From Nonomuraea fuscirosea (GTDB taxonomy: Bacteria > Actinomycetota > Actinomycetes > Streptosporangiales > Streptosporangiaceae): 64,000 nucleotides of DNA. The stretch spans positions 186,001 through 250,000 of the forward strand of contig NZ_PVNG01000016.1 in NCBI RefSeq assembly GCF_003001935.1, written 5' to 3'. The position numbers and the translations under genes were made by a program. Position 1 is the stretch's first letter; each line of letters starts with the position of its first letter. Below, piece after piece: positions 48,241-56,430 of this stretch. The notes under the pieces were generated by a model. It had not been told where the DNA came from, made no database searches, and worked only from the letters and a program-made list of their open reading frames with translations.

Positions 48241-49125
48241 TTGCCCGGAACCCATCCGCGCGAGCTCGGCCTGACCGCCGACTGCGAGAGCTGCTTCGGG
48301 CTGTGCTGCGTCGCGCTGCCGTTCTCGGCCTCCTCCGACTTCGCCGTGGACAAGGAGGGCGGGCAGCCCTGCCACAACCTGCGCGACGACTTCCGCTGCT
48401 CGATCCACGAGCGCCTCAGGGATCGCGGCTTCCCCGGCTGCACGGTGTTCGACTGCTTCGGCGCCGGTCAGAAGGTCTCGCAGGTCACGTTCGAGGGGCG
48501 AAGCTGGCGCGAGGCGCCGGAGACGGCCGCGCGGATGTACGCGGTGTTCCCGGTCATGCGGCAGTTGCACGAGCTGCTGTGGTACCTGGCGGAGGCGCTC
48601 ACGCTGGAGGCGGCCGAGCCGATCCACGCCTCCCTGCGCCGGGCCTTCGACGAGACCGAGCGGCTCACCCGGGAGGAGGCCGGCACGCTGGAGCGGCTCG
48701 ACGTGTCCGCCCACCGGGCCGAGGTCAACGAACTGCTGCTGCGTACGAGCGAGCTGGCGCGCGCCGGTCTCAAGGGCACGGAACGACGCGGGGCCGACCT
48801 CATCGGCGCCCGCCTGCGCGGAGCCCGGCTGAGGGGCGCCAACCTGCGCGGGGCGTACCTGATCGGAGCCGACCTGCGCGGCGCGGACCTACGGCAAGCC
48901 GACCTGATCGGCGCCGACCTACGCGGGGCCGACCTGTCGGGCGCCGACCTCACCGGCGCCGTCTTCCTCACCCAGGCCCAGCTCAACGCAGCCAAAGGCG
49001 ACACCACCACCCACCTACCCCCCACCCTCACCCGCCCCACCCACTGGACCGAGGCATCGGCCAAGCCGACCCAGACCCCCCGCCCCCGGTCGCCCCGCCA
49101 CCCGTCCCGAGGCCGCCGCCGCTAA
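48241..49125 (+). CDS. Cys-rich domain fused to pentapeptide repeats
   Basis: 294 residues. The first 75 hold nine Cys (DCESCFGLCCVALPF; PCHNLRDDFRCSIHERL; GFPGCTVFDCFG), a spacing like metal-binding YkgJ-type domains. A helical middle follows (about 95-175), then about 13 pentapeptide repeats of the A-D/N-L-x-G type (about 185-250; GADLRGADLRQADLIGADLR) forming a right-handed beta-helix, and a basic Pro-rich tail. TTG start with AGGAG 9 nt upstream. Function unknown; some pentapeptide proteins mimic DNA. Confidence 0.8.
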   Translation: MPGTHPRELGLTADCESCFGLCCVALPFSASSDFAVDKEGGQPCHNLRDDFRCSIHERLRDRGFPGCTVFDCFGAGQKVSQVTFEGRSWREAPETAARMYAVFPVMRQLHELLWYLAEALTLEAAEPIHASLRRAFDETERLTREEAGTLERLDVSAHRAEVNELLLRTSELARAGLKGTERRGADLIGARLRGARLRGANLRGAYLIGADLRGADLRQADLIGADLRGADLSGADLTGAVFLTQAQLNAAKGDTTTHLPPTLTRPTHWTEASAKPTQTPRPRSPRHPSRGRRR

Positions 49126-49430
49126 CCACCCACGTCACTGGGCGGGGGACCCGGCCGCTCCGGCCCCGACCCACCGCGCTCGGTCGAATCGGCGCCCGTC
49201 CCAAGGCCGCCGTCGCTCACCGGCCCCCGCACCGGCCCCCGGCGCCGGCCCTTGCGTCCGAATCGCTGCCGCTGTCCCCGCGCCAGCCCTTCCACCGGTG
49301 CGCGCATCGGACCTCGGGCTGGACTGGCGCCACGGCTTGACGGTGGTTCGTTCCCGGGGCGCGCGGTAGGGAAGTGGCCGCTGCGCATAAGGTCATGATC
49401 TGTACTTCTGCCATCGCCAAGGAGGGCGGC
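49126..49430. other. 305-bp gap without a gene
   Basis: GC-rich, with Pro/Arg-coding-like triplets left from the previous reading frame and no convincing start or ribosome-binding site on either strand. TTGACG at 49337-49342 could be a -35 box for the SMP-30 gene, but no matching -10 is clear. Confidence 0.6.
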
Positions 49431-50291
49431 ATGACCATCACCGCGCACCCCGTCACCGACCCCGTCGCCGACCACGGTGAAGGGCCCGTGTGGTCCGACC
49501 GCTGGGGCCTGCGGTGGGTGGACATGATGGCCGGGGACGTGCTGCAGCTCGGCGACGACGGGAACGTACGCCGGCGCCACGTCGGCACCGTGGCCGCCGT
49601 CGTACGCCCGCGCGTGAACGGCGGTTACGTCGTCGCCGCCGAGCGCGAGCTGCTGCTGGCCGACTCCGACGACCTGGACGCCCCGCTGCGCTCCCTCGGC
49701 GAGGCGTTCGGCGACCCGACGATCCGGATGAACGAGGGCGGCTGCGACCCCGACGGCCGGTTCTACATCGGCACCATGGGCTACGACGCGGGCCCGGGCC
49801 GCGGCTCGTTCTACGTGGCGGGTCCCGGCGGCGAGCTGAGCGTGGTGCTGGCCGGGACGACGATCTCCAACGGGTTCGGCTTCAGCCCCGACGGGCGGCG
49901 GGCCTACTACGCCGACACCGGGGTCGGGCGCGTGGACGTGCTCGACTACGACCCTGAGACCGGGCTGAGCGGGCGTCGGCCGTTCGCCGTCGTGGACCCC
50001 GAGCAGGGCGGCCCCGACGGCCTGACGGTGGACGCCGAGGGCGGCGTCTGGGTGGCGTTGTGGCAGGGCGGGGCGGTGCACAGGTACGACGCGGACGGCC
50101 GGCTCGACGCCGTCATCAGCCTGCCGGCGCGCAAGGTCACGGCGGTCACGTTCGGCGGGGACAACCTCGACCGGCTGTTCATCACCACTTCGGCCCTGGA
50201 CGTGGATCGGGCGGAGCAGCCGCTGGCCGGAAGCCTGTTCACGGCCGAGCCCGGCGTGCGCGGCCTGCCGGTGCTCCCCACCACCCTCTGA
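49431..50291 (+). CDS. SMP-30/gluconolactonase-family protein
   Basis: 286-residue six-bladed propeller that hydrolyses sugar lactones using a divalent metal. Key segments: ADHGEGPVW (metal Glu, about 15), TIRMNEGGCDPDGRFYIGTM (Asn and Asp region), TISNGFGFSPDG (metal Asn), and GGPDGLTVDAEGGVWVALW (metal Asp). ATG 49431 follows AAGGAGGGCGGC. It could serve the sugar-acid pathway seen at the left end, but lies 43 kb away. A 15-bp repeat with CTCTGAGCCC covers its stop. Confidence 0.88.
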   Translation: MTITAHPVTDPVADHGEGPVWSDRWGLRWVDMMAGDVLQLGDDGNVRRRHVGTVAAVVRPRVNGGYVVAAERELLLADSDDLDAPLRSLGEAFGDPTIRMNEGGCDPDGRFYIGTMGYDAGPGRGSFYVAGPGGELSVVLAGTTISNGFGFSPDGRRAYYADTGVGRVDVLDYDPETGLSGRRPFAVVDPEQGGPDGLTVDAEGGVWVALWQGGAVHRYDADGRLDAVISLPARKVTAVTFGGDNLDRLFITTSALDVDRAEQPLAGSLFTAEPGVRGLPVLPTTL

Positions 50292-50389
50292 GCCCACCCC
50301 CTCTGAGCCCGCACCCTTAAGGCCCGCGTGCTCCGCCCTGACGCTCTCTGAGCTCGCGCGGAAAGGATTTGCACCGCCTTGCCTAGGGG

Positions 50390-50408
50390 CTCTAGGTTGA
50401 AACTAGAG
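50390..50408. promoter_or_regulatory. Inverted repeat CTCTAG-N7-CTAGAG
   Basis: Perfect 6-bp arms (50390-50395, 50403-50408), with outer CCTA/TAGG pairs, 28 nt before the FBP gene start. Placed where a promoter should be, so a candidate operator; it could also form a leader hairpin. Confidence 0.4.
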
Positions 50409-50435
50409 ACCTTAGGCTACCGGAGGCGTTCCGTC

Positions 50436-50963
50436 ATGACCCCCATCACCGAAGCCGGCATCCGCGCCAGCTTCGTCAACTGCTCCAAAGGCGAGGCCCG
50501 CCGCCTCGGCGTCCCCCGCGACCTGCTCCGCGCCCCCTGGCCCGATCTCGACTTCCTGGGCTGGCGCGATCCGGGGGCGCCAGAGCGCGCCTACCTGGTC
50601 GCCGAACGGGACGGCAGCCCCGTCGGCGTGGCATTGCGCCTGGCCCAGGGCGTACGCAGGAGCGTCACCAAGACCACGCTCTGCTCGGTCTGCGTGACAC
50701 CGCACACCGGCCCCGGCGTCGCCTTGTTCACCGCGCCCCGCGTCGGCCCGGCCGGCCGTCAGGGCAACACGGTCGGCCTCTACATGTGCGCCGACCTGGA
50801 CTGCTCGCTCTACATCCGGGACAAGAAGCAGACGGAGCTGGGGGAGCGGTTCGAGTCGCTCAACGTGGCGGAGCGCGTCGTCAGGGCCGCCGCGAACCTG
50901 GACGCCTTCCTCGAACGCGTCCTCGACGGCGACCTCGCCGGCACGCGCCAGGCGCGCGGGTAG
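50436..50963 (+). CDS. FBP-domain (EF-G-binding-type) zinc protein
   Basis: 175 residues. The C-terminal treble-clef finger of EF-G-binding proteins is visible: TTLCSVCVTPHTG with two Cys (about 85-88) and LYMCADLDCSLYIR with two more (about 125-131). In the fusidic-acid-resistance relatives this domain binds EF-G. Here the protein stands alone, some 28 kb from the EF-G paralogue. GGAGG lies 9 nt before ATG. Confidence 0.8.
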   Translation: MTPITEAGIRASFVNCSKGEARRLGVPRDLLRAPWPDLDFLGWRDPGAPERAYLVAERDGSPVGVALRLAQGVRRSVTKTTLCSVCVTPHTGPGVALFTAPRVGPAGRQGNTVGLYMCADLDCSLYIRDKKQTELGERFESLNVAERVVRAAANLDAFLERVLDGDLAGTRQARG

Positions 50964-50988
50964 CCCGTCGGCGGGAAGGACGACGCCC

Positions 50989-51140
50989 AGGCACGCTGGC
51001 GAGGTCGACGTTCGGCGCTCGAGACGCTGGCGGGGGCGATGTACGGCGGTTGAGACGCCTGGCGGGGCGATGTACGGCGGTTGAGACGCCTGGCGGGGCG
51101 ACGTCTGACAGCTGGGACGTTGGCGGGGGGCGACGCTCAG
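50989..51140. repeat. 31-bp tandem repeat array
   Basis: Units 51021-51051, 51052-51082 and 51083-51113 (31 bp each, starting GAGACGC), flanked by more diverged copies from 50989 and to about 51140. They lie after the FBP gene, contain no open frame of interest, and have no CRISPR-like spacers. The rest of 51141-51354 shows no gene. Confidence 0.85.
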
Positions 51141-51354
51141 CGCGCGCCCGCGGACGGGAAGGGCCGTCAGCGGCGTCAGCCGGCTCCGCGGGACCCGCGG
51201 CCGCTCACAGGCGGACGGCGGGCGGCGGGGCGCCGGCGTGAACGTCGCCCATGACTTGGACCGCCCGTCCACCCCGGCCGGTTCCATCGGTGCCGGTACC
51301 AGTTGAAGCTGCCGGTGCCCCGCCTGCCGTCATCGCCACGCGCACCGTCCGCGC

Positions 51355-51557
51355 GGCGGCGCACCACGCCCCGGGAGCCGGAGGTGCTGGGCCTGCTCGC
51401 GACCGGGATGAGCTGTGTCTGCTCGTGACGGGGTGAACTGCTCCTGCTCGCGACCGGGCTGAGCAACGCCGAGTTCGCAGGCCGGCTGAGCCTCAGCCCG
51501 ACGACGGTGAAGACTCATGTCGCGCGGGTCGGGCTCCCGCTCCGGTGCGACGCCTGA
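51355..51557 (+). pseudogene. Decayed LuxR-type DNA-binding domain
   Basis: One frame reads TTPREPEVLGLLATGMS (51367-51410), the start of a NarL/LuxR domain, then stops. A second frame resumes as LLLATGLSNAEFAGRLSLSP then TTVKTHVARV and ends at 51557. Between them a segment beginning CTGCTCGCGACCGGG occurs three times (51393, 51419, 51444), a 25-26-bp tandem expansion that broke the gene. The receiver or sensor part is missing. Confidence 0.75.
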
Positions 51558-51672
51558 CGACATGTCGTGCTGGCAAGGGAAAAGTACGCCCCCGGAGGCG
51601 GTATTTGTCCTTCGACCCACCGGCCCGGCCCTTCCTACTCTGAGGTCAGGCCGACGGTGGGGGGAGGGTGTC

Positions 51673-52302
51673 ATGCGAGCTCGTACGTGGACCGTTGTGG
51701 CGGTGCTGCCACTGGCGCTTACGGCCTGCTCAGCAGCCGGGATCGATCGTGCCACCCCGTCCGCGATCGACCCCGCCCCCACCTCGGCCCCCGCACCGGG
51801 CCGCGAGCCCGCCGCCCGGCCACCGGCACCGGACCCCTCGGGCGCAGGTCCGGCGGCGGGCTTTCCGGACGGAAGCCCTGGAGCGGATCCCTCGGGTGGG
51901 AGGCCGCAGGATGGGGCCGAGCCGGTGGCCGGAGCCACGTTCAAGGCCGGGACGGCGGGCAGTGCGGAGGTTGCGGTGATCGCGCTGCGACGTCGCGGCA
52001 AGCTGCTCGACCTGGTGCTGTCGATCACCGCGCACGCGAAGGGGGCGGGTTACGTCTCGGCCCAGGAGTTCACCGGCGCCGGCCCTTCGGCGATCACCCT
52101 GGTGGACAACGTCAGGCTCAAGCGGTACCTGATCGTCCGGGACTCGGAGAACCGGCCGCTGCAGCCGCCGAACTGGATCGTCAAGGCAGGCGAGCCCAGC
52201 GTGCGGACCTACACCTTCCCGGCTCCAGGGCCCGAGGTGAAGGCGCTCGACGTGAGCATCGGAAGCGAACCGCCGCTCCGCGACGTGCCGGTGACGCCGT
52301 GA
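51673..52302 (+). CDS. Secreted lipoprotein of unknown function
   Basis: 209 residues. Signal peptide with lipobox LTAC (Cys about 19), a Pro/Ala/Gly-rich linker (about 25-80), then a beta-rich domain (ALRRRGKLLDLVLSITAHAK; TLVDNVRLKRYLIVRDSENR). GGGGAGGGTGTC precedes the ATG. Its stop overlaps the OmpA-like gene (GTGA), so the two products probably act together at the cell surface. Confidence 0.75.
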   Translation: MRARTWTVVAVLPLALTACSAAGIDRATPSAIDPAPTSAPAPGREPAARPPAPDPSGAGPAAGFPDGSPGADPSGGRPQDGAEPVAGATFKAGTAGSAEVAVIALRRRGKLLDLVLSITAHAKGAGYVSAQEFTGAGPSAITLVDNVRLKRYLIVRDSENRPLQPPNWIVKAGEPSVRTYTFPAPGPEVKALDVSIGSEPPLRDVPVTP

Positions 52303-52901
52303 GCCCCCTCGTCTTGGCGCTGGCGATCGCCCTGCTGAGCCCATCATCCGGGGCCGTGCCGCTGAGCCCACCGTCCGGAGTCGCGCCGCTGAGCCCGCCT
52401 CTTGGGGGCGTGTCGCTGAGTCCGCTGGCTGGGGTCGTGTCGCTGAGCCCGCCGGCCGAGGTGCCTGAGGAGAATCTGCGGGCCGCGGTGCTCGACCTGA
52501 CGCTCACCGTTCAGCCGCTGCGGACCGAGACCGCCGAAGGGCGCGGGCGCAGGATCACGATCTCGTCGGACGTGCTGTTCGGCTTCGACCGGGCCACGCT
52601 GACGCCGCTCGCCGTCCGCCACCTGGCCGCCGTGGCCACTCGTCTGCGTACGGCCACCGGCACCGTACGGGTGGACGGCTACACCGATGCGCTGGGCACG
52701 ACCGCGTACAACGTGGGCCTGTCCAGGCGCCGCGCCGAGAGCGTCAAGCGGGAGCTGGACCGCGTCCTCGCCGGCCGGCCGCGCGTCGTGGCGGCGGGCC
52801 ACGGCGAAGCCGATCCGGTCGCCCCCAATACGGAAGGCGGCGCGGACAACCCGGCCGGCCGAGCCGAGAACCGCCGCGTGGTGATCCACTTCACCGGCTG
52901 A
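52299..52901 (+). CDS. Secreted OmpA-like peptidoglycan-binding protein
   Basis: 200 residues. A signal-like start (VSPLVLALAIALLSP) runs into five 9-residue repeats (PLSPPSGVA type, about 12-55), then the OmpA C-like domain: DVLFGFDRATLTPLAVRHLA, VDGYTDALGTTAYNVGLSRR and RAESVKREL, with the Asp and Arg that hold the peptidoglycan peptide. In a Gram-positive cell it likely tethers the lipoprotein partner to the wall. Confidence 0.82.
   Translation: MSPLVLALAIALLSPSSGAVPLSPPSGVAPLSPPLGGVSLSPLAGVVSLSPPAEVPEENLRAAVLDLTLTVQPLRTETAEGRGRRITISSDVLFGFDRATLTPLAVRHLAAVATRLRTATGTVRVDGYTDALGTTAYNVGLSRRRAESVKRELDRVLAGRPRVVAAGHGEADPVAPNTEGGADNPAGRAENRRVVIHFTG
52333..52461. repeat. In-frame 27-bp tandem repeat in the OmpA-like gene
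   Basis: Units begin at 52333, 52360, 52387, 52414 and 52441, each close to CGCTGAGCCCGCC..., period exactly 27. Being a multiple of three, the array can change length without a frameshift and encodes a Pro/Ser-rich spacer just after the signal segment. Confidence 0.88.
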
Positions 52902-53007
52902 ACCCCGTGAATCGGCTGGATCCGCGTGGACCGGCTGAGCCTTCGCAGCGGCTGCGAGTGCGGCCGGGTCACCCCCGTGGCCGGGTCACCCCCGTGGGCG
53001 GGCGCCG

Positions 53008-54087
53008 TCAAGGCCGGTCGCGCTGGGACGCGGCCGCGTGGCAGGCGCCGAAGCCCTCCGTGCGCAGGACGATGCGGCCTGAGCGGACCCGGATCGCGAC
53101 CTCCGTCGTGTCCTCCGGCTCCGGGACCCCGGCCGCCGCCGCCAGCGCGCCCGACTCGTCGTACACGATCCGCAGCCTCGGCCACGCCGGCTTCGGGAAC
53201 GCCTGGCGCAGGCAGGTGCCGACCTCGGCGATCACCAGCCGGGCCAGCGGAAGCACCTCCGCGGGCGTACGGGTGACGACCACGGCGGTGACCTCGGCCC
53301 CGGGCGGCGCGGCGCGTACGGACTCCTCGGCCGCCGAGAGCCGGTGCACCCCGAGCACCGCCACCACCCCGTCGCGCCCGAGCCGCGCCGCCTCGCCGTC
53401 AGCCAGGCCACGGACGGCGCGCGGCGGCGACCAGGGCTCGTCGGTCTGCTGCACCTCCGGGATCATGGGCGCGACCGTCCAGCGGTCGTCCAGGTCGAGC
53501 TCGGCCAGCCCCTCGCACACCCGGATCACGTCGAACGCGTCGACGAACCCCGGCGCCGCCGCCGAGAGCTGCCCGGCCCCCTGCAGCACCGTGAGCGCCG
53601 CCCCGGCCAGCCGCACCAGCCGCCCGTCCGGCTCCTTCGGCTTCCGCAGCCGCTCCATGGCCAGCCCCAGCAGGATCGCGTTGAGCCGGGTGAGCTCGGC
53701 GAAGGGCTTGTGCAGGGTCTCGTCGGCGAGGATCTCGGGCATCAGATCGGCCCCGAGCCTGCTGGGCGCGTGCCGGTCCTCGGTCATCAGCGGCAGCCGG
53801 GTCACCCAGGCGCGCGCGACCTCCCCGAGTGCCTCCCGTACGGTGAGCGCCGGCTCGTCGAGCGGGATCACCGGGGCGCGCTCGGCCAGGTCGGCGAGGA
53901 CGGCGAAGTAGAGCGCCCGTTTGCCGGGGAAGTTCGAGTACACCGCACCGCGCGTCAGCTCGGCCCGATCGGCGATCTCGTCGATCTTGGCGTCCCTGAA
54001 TCCGCGTTCGGCGAACTCCTCCCTTGCCGCGGCCAGCACCTTCGCGCGATTGCGCTCCTGGGCCTCCGCCCTCGTGAGCCGGGCCAA
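53008..54087 (-). CDS. TetR-family regulator with a long C-terminal extension
   Basis: 359 residues, against about 200 for the family. TetR DNA-binding domain at about 8-55 (KIDEIADRAELTRGAVYSNF) and ligand core to about 205. The extra 150 residues (from about 205; TDEPWSPPRAVRGLADGE to the end) look like an alpha/beta domain of unknown type. TTG 54087 is chosen since GGAGG lies 4 nt upstream; earlier starts are poor. Controls the divergent P450 gene through the palindrome at 54140-54156. Confidence 0.82.
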   Translation of the reverse strand: MARLTRAEAQERNRAKVLAAAREEFAERGFRDAKIDEIADRAELTRGAVYSNFPGKRALYFAVLADLAERAPVIPLDEPALTVREALGEVARAWVTRLPLMTEDRHAPSRLGADLMPEILADETLHKPFAELTRLNAILLGLAMERLRKPKEPDGRLVRLAGAALTVLQGAGQLSAAAPGFVDAFDVIRVCEGLAELDLDDRWTVAPMIPEVQQTDEPWSPPRAVRGLADGEAARLGRDGVVAVLGVHRLSAAEESVRAAPPGAEVTAVVVTRTPAEVLPLARLVIAEVGTCLRQAFPKPAWPRLRIVYDESGALAAAAGVPEPEDTTEVAIRVRSGRIVLRTEGFGACHAAASQRDRP

Positions 54088-54121
54088 CCGTCCTCCACTC
54101 GTTGCCGTACGCGCTCGAACC

Positions 54122-54156
54122 AAGATACCGTGGCCATTCGGATGATGGCATCATCC
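54122..54156. promoter_or_regulatory. TetR operator palindrome and TetR -10 box
   Basis: GGATGATG, G, CATCATCC (54140-54156) is a perfect 17-bp palindrome between the divergent TetR and P450 genes. TATCTT (54122-54127, minus strand) is a good -10 for the TetR gene, and the palindrome would then cover its -35. Confidence 0.65.
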
Positions 54157-54191
54157 AAAATCTCTGAACATGTGAAAGTGGAGGCAAGGAC

Positions 54192-55400
54192 ATGACCGAA
54201 GTGCCGGAGATCGACCTGACCGACCCGGCGGTGCTGGCGGACCCGTACGCGGCGTACGCGCCGGTCAGGGAGGAATCACCGGTCGCGCGGCTGGTGGCTC
54301 CCGGGCTCGGCCCGTTCTGGGCCGTGACGCGGCATGAGGAGGCCCGCGCGATGCTGGCCGACCCGCGCATGGAGATCCGCGGCACCAGCTTCATGCGCCC
54401 CGACGTGCCCGAGCACTGCCTGCGCTACATGCGCACCATGTCCGAGATGAACGGCCCCGAGCACTCCCGCCTGCGCCGGCTGGTCGCGCCCGCGTTCACG
54501 CCGCGCCGGGCGGCCGAGTTCGCGCCGCGGATCGAGGAGATCGTCACCGGCCTGCTGGACGAGCTCCCCCAGGACGAGCCGGTGGACCTGCTGGCGCGCT
54601 TCGCCAGGCCGCTGCCGATGGAGGTCATCTGCGAGCTGGTCGGCATCCCCGCCGAAGACCGCCCGGCCTGGCGCGAGTACGGCGCCGCCGTCGCCGCGGG
54701 CCACGGCGAGACGTTCGCACGGGCCATCCCCGCCATCATGGAGGACGCCAAGGCGGCCATCGCCGGAGTGCGGGCCGAGCCGCGCGCAGACCTGCTCTCC
54801 GACCTGGCCCGTGTCAACGAGGAGGACGGCGACCGCCTGTCCGACGACGAGCTCGTCACCATGGTCTGGCTGCTGGTGCTGGCCGGCCAGACGCCGACGA
54901 ACCTCATCGCCAACGCCGTCGCGGCCCTGCTCGCCCACCCCGCCCAGCTCGCCGCGCTGCGCGACGACCCCGCGCTCATGCCGCGCGCCGTCGAGGAGCT
55001 GGCCCGCTGGTGCACCCCGCAGCCGATGACCGTCCCCCGCTTCCCCGCCGAAGACGTGGAGATCGGTGGCGTACGCATCCCGAAGGGGGAGCGCGTCACC
55101 GCCTCGATCCTGTCCGCCGGCCGGGACCCGCGCGTGTTCGGCGACCCCGGCACCCTCGACATCACCAGGGAGCCGGGGCCGCATCTCGCCTTCGGGCACG
55201 GGCCGCACTTCTGCGTCGGGGCGTCGCTGGCCCGCGTCCAGACCGGCATCGCGCTCGGGGCCCTGCTGCGCCGCTTCCCCCGGCTGGAGCCGGCCGGCCA
55301 GGCCGCGTACCTGCCCGACCCGGGCACCCTGCGCCTGACCTCCCTGCCCGTCACCCTGCGCCCGGCGGACCCGGTCCGAAGTAGATCCGGTCCGAAGTAG
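54192..55400 (+). CDS. Cytochrome P450
   Basis: 402-residue soluble bacterial P450. Heme-binding loop HLAFGHGPHFCVGASLA (Cys about 350), E-x-x-R in EELAR (about 278). The I-helix reads LVLAGQTPTNLIAN: Thr replaces the acidic residue of the usual acid-alcohol pair, so proton delivery may differ. GGAGG lies 7 nt before ATG. No ferredoxin gene adjoins. The last residues and stop are encoded by a 16-bp repeat. Controlled by the divergent TetR. Confidence 0.92.
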   Translation: MTEVPEIDLTDPAVLADPYAAYAPVREESPVARLVAPGLGPFWAVTRHEEARAMLADPRMEIRGTSFMRPDVPEHCLRYMRTMSEMNGPEHSRLRRLVAPAFTPRRAAEFAPRIEEIVTGLLDELPQDEPVDLLARFARPLPMEVICELVGIPAEDRPAWREYGAAVAAGHGETFARAIPAIMEDAKAAIAGVRAEPRADLLSDLARVNEEDGDRLSDDELVTMVWLLVLAGQTPTNLIANAVAALLAHPAQLAALRDDPALMPRAVEELARWCTPQPMTVPRFPAEDVEIGGVRIPKGERVTASILSAGRDPRVFGDPGTLDITREPGPHLAFGHGPHFCVGASLARVQTGIALGALLRRFPRLEPAGQAAYLPDPGTLRLTSLPVTLRPADPVRSRSGPK

Positions 55401-55436
55401 ATCCGGTCCGAAGTAGATCCGGTCCGAAGTAGATCC
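55373..55436. repeat. Four perfect 16-bp tandem repeats at the P450 3' end
   Basis: GGTCCGAAGTAGATCC repeated four times without a mismatch (starts 55373, 55389, 55405, 55421). The P450 ends at a TAG in the second copy. The array ends 3 bp before the convergent gene's stop. Perfect identity implies recent slippage. Confidence 0.95.
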
Positions 55437-55439
55437 GGC

Positions 55440-56198
55440 CTAAGGGGCGTCCTCGCCGACGAACATGCGGCAGATCGGCACCGTCGGAGGCCCGGCCGCG
55501 GCCGCGTACGGCTCGCTGTCGTCGCGCGGCTCGTAGCCGAGCTTCATGGCCGAGGAGATGTCCCAATGCCGCCTCGTGTTCGCCGACATGCCGAAATGGG
55601 CGCTCCAGCCGGGACCGGCCCGCAGCGCGGCCGCCATCAGCGCGCCCGCGTCGCGGTCCGACAGCCACACGCCGAGGTAGCGCCGCTCGGACAGGGGATA
55701 ACCGGTCGCGCCGAGGCGCAGGCAGACCACCGAGGCGCCGGTCCGCTCCGCGTGCAGCCGGCCGAGCGACTCGACGACGAGCTTGCTCAGCCCGTACGAG
55801 CAGCAGGGGCGCGGCTCCCACCCGGGGTCCACCGGGCGGTGCTCGGGCCGGTTGTACTCGCCCATCACGTGCACCGAACTAGCCAGGACCACCCGCGGCA
55901 CGGCACGCGTCGCGGCGGCGTCGAGGAGCCGCTCGGTGAGGGCCACGTTGGCGCGGTAGACCTCCTCCCAGCGGGCGTCCGTCCTGGGATCGGCCGCCAG
56001 ATGCACCACCGCGGACGCCCCGGCCAGCACCTCCTCGGCCAGCCCCGGCTCGGCCAGGTCGCCGGTCACGACCTCCTCGCCCGGCGCCGCCACGCCCGTC
56101 ACCCGGTCGACGATCCGCAGCGGGTACTCCTTCAGCAGCGCCGGCCGCACCAGCCTGCCCACCCGCCCGAACCCACCCGTCACCACAACCGGCCCCAT
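55440..56198 (-). CDS. NAD-dependent epimerase-family enzyme, uronate dehydrogenase-like
   Basis: 252-residue extended short-chain dehydrogenase. Cofactor motif VVTGGFGRVGRL (about 4-15), catalytic Tyr/Lys in SYGLSKLVVESLGRLHAE (about 135-139). RRYLGVWLSDRDAGALMAAA resembles the substrate strip of hexuronate dehydrogenases (W-L-S-x-R-D), which oxidise glucuronate or galacturonate to the aldarolactone. ATG 56198 follows GAGGAAGG. Confidence 0.78.
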   Translation of the reverse strand: MGPVVVTGGFGRVGRLVRPALLKEYPLRIVDRVTGVAAPGEEVVTGDLAEPGLAEEVLAGASAVVHLAADPRTDARWEEVYRANVALTERLLDAAATRAVPRVVLASSVHVMGEYNRPEHRPVDPGWEPRPCCSYGLSKLVVESLGRLHAERTGASVVCLRLGATGYPLSERRYLGVWLSDRDAGALMAAALRAGPGWSAHFGMSANTRRHWDISSAMKLGYEPRDDSEPYAAAAGPPTVPICRMFVGEDAP

Positions 56199-56370
56199 GC
56201 CCCGCCTTCCTCTCCTCTTCCCGACCGTACGCCGCCCCCCACCCCCTGACCACATTCCTCCGCGCCCGCACCGCCGGGCGGGTGGTCTCCATCGCCCGAA
56301 CCCAGGAGGTGAGAACGGTTCTGATACTGTGACGGTCGTTCGACGAGATCGGCCGGAGGAGGTGAGCCCC

Positions 56371-56430
56371 ATCAACGCTGTGTCAGGCTGGGTGCTCCCT
56401 TCCATCAGCCAAGCGGCCCACCAGGACTGA
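56371..56430 (+). CDS. Candidate 19-residue leader peptide with an AUC start
   Basis: AGGAGGTGA, the full complement of the 16S 3' tail, sits at 56358-56366. Eight nt after AGGAGG comes ATC, opening a 19-codon frame ending at 56430 (NAVSGWVLPSISQAAHQD after the start). The in-frame GTG at 56362 lies inside the SD, so it is badly placed. The stop codon lies in the loop of a large hairpin, 42 nt before the HemK-like gene. A regulatory leader is the best explanation, though no one has shown AUC use here. Confidence 0.4.
   Translation: MNAVSGWVLPSISQAAHQD

Noticed and set aside
49134..50297. Antisense frame over the SMP-30 gene
   Set aside because: No family motifs, while the plus strand encodes a complete gluconolactonase propeller with a strong SD.
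51021..51113. 31-bp repeats as a CRISPR array
   Set aside because: Repeats abut without spacers and diverge outward; no cas genes.
52962..52995. 17-bp direct repeat between the OmpA-like and TetR genes as an integration site
   Set aside because: No integrase, tRNA or mobile gene is nearby; it is another short tandem duplication.
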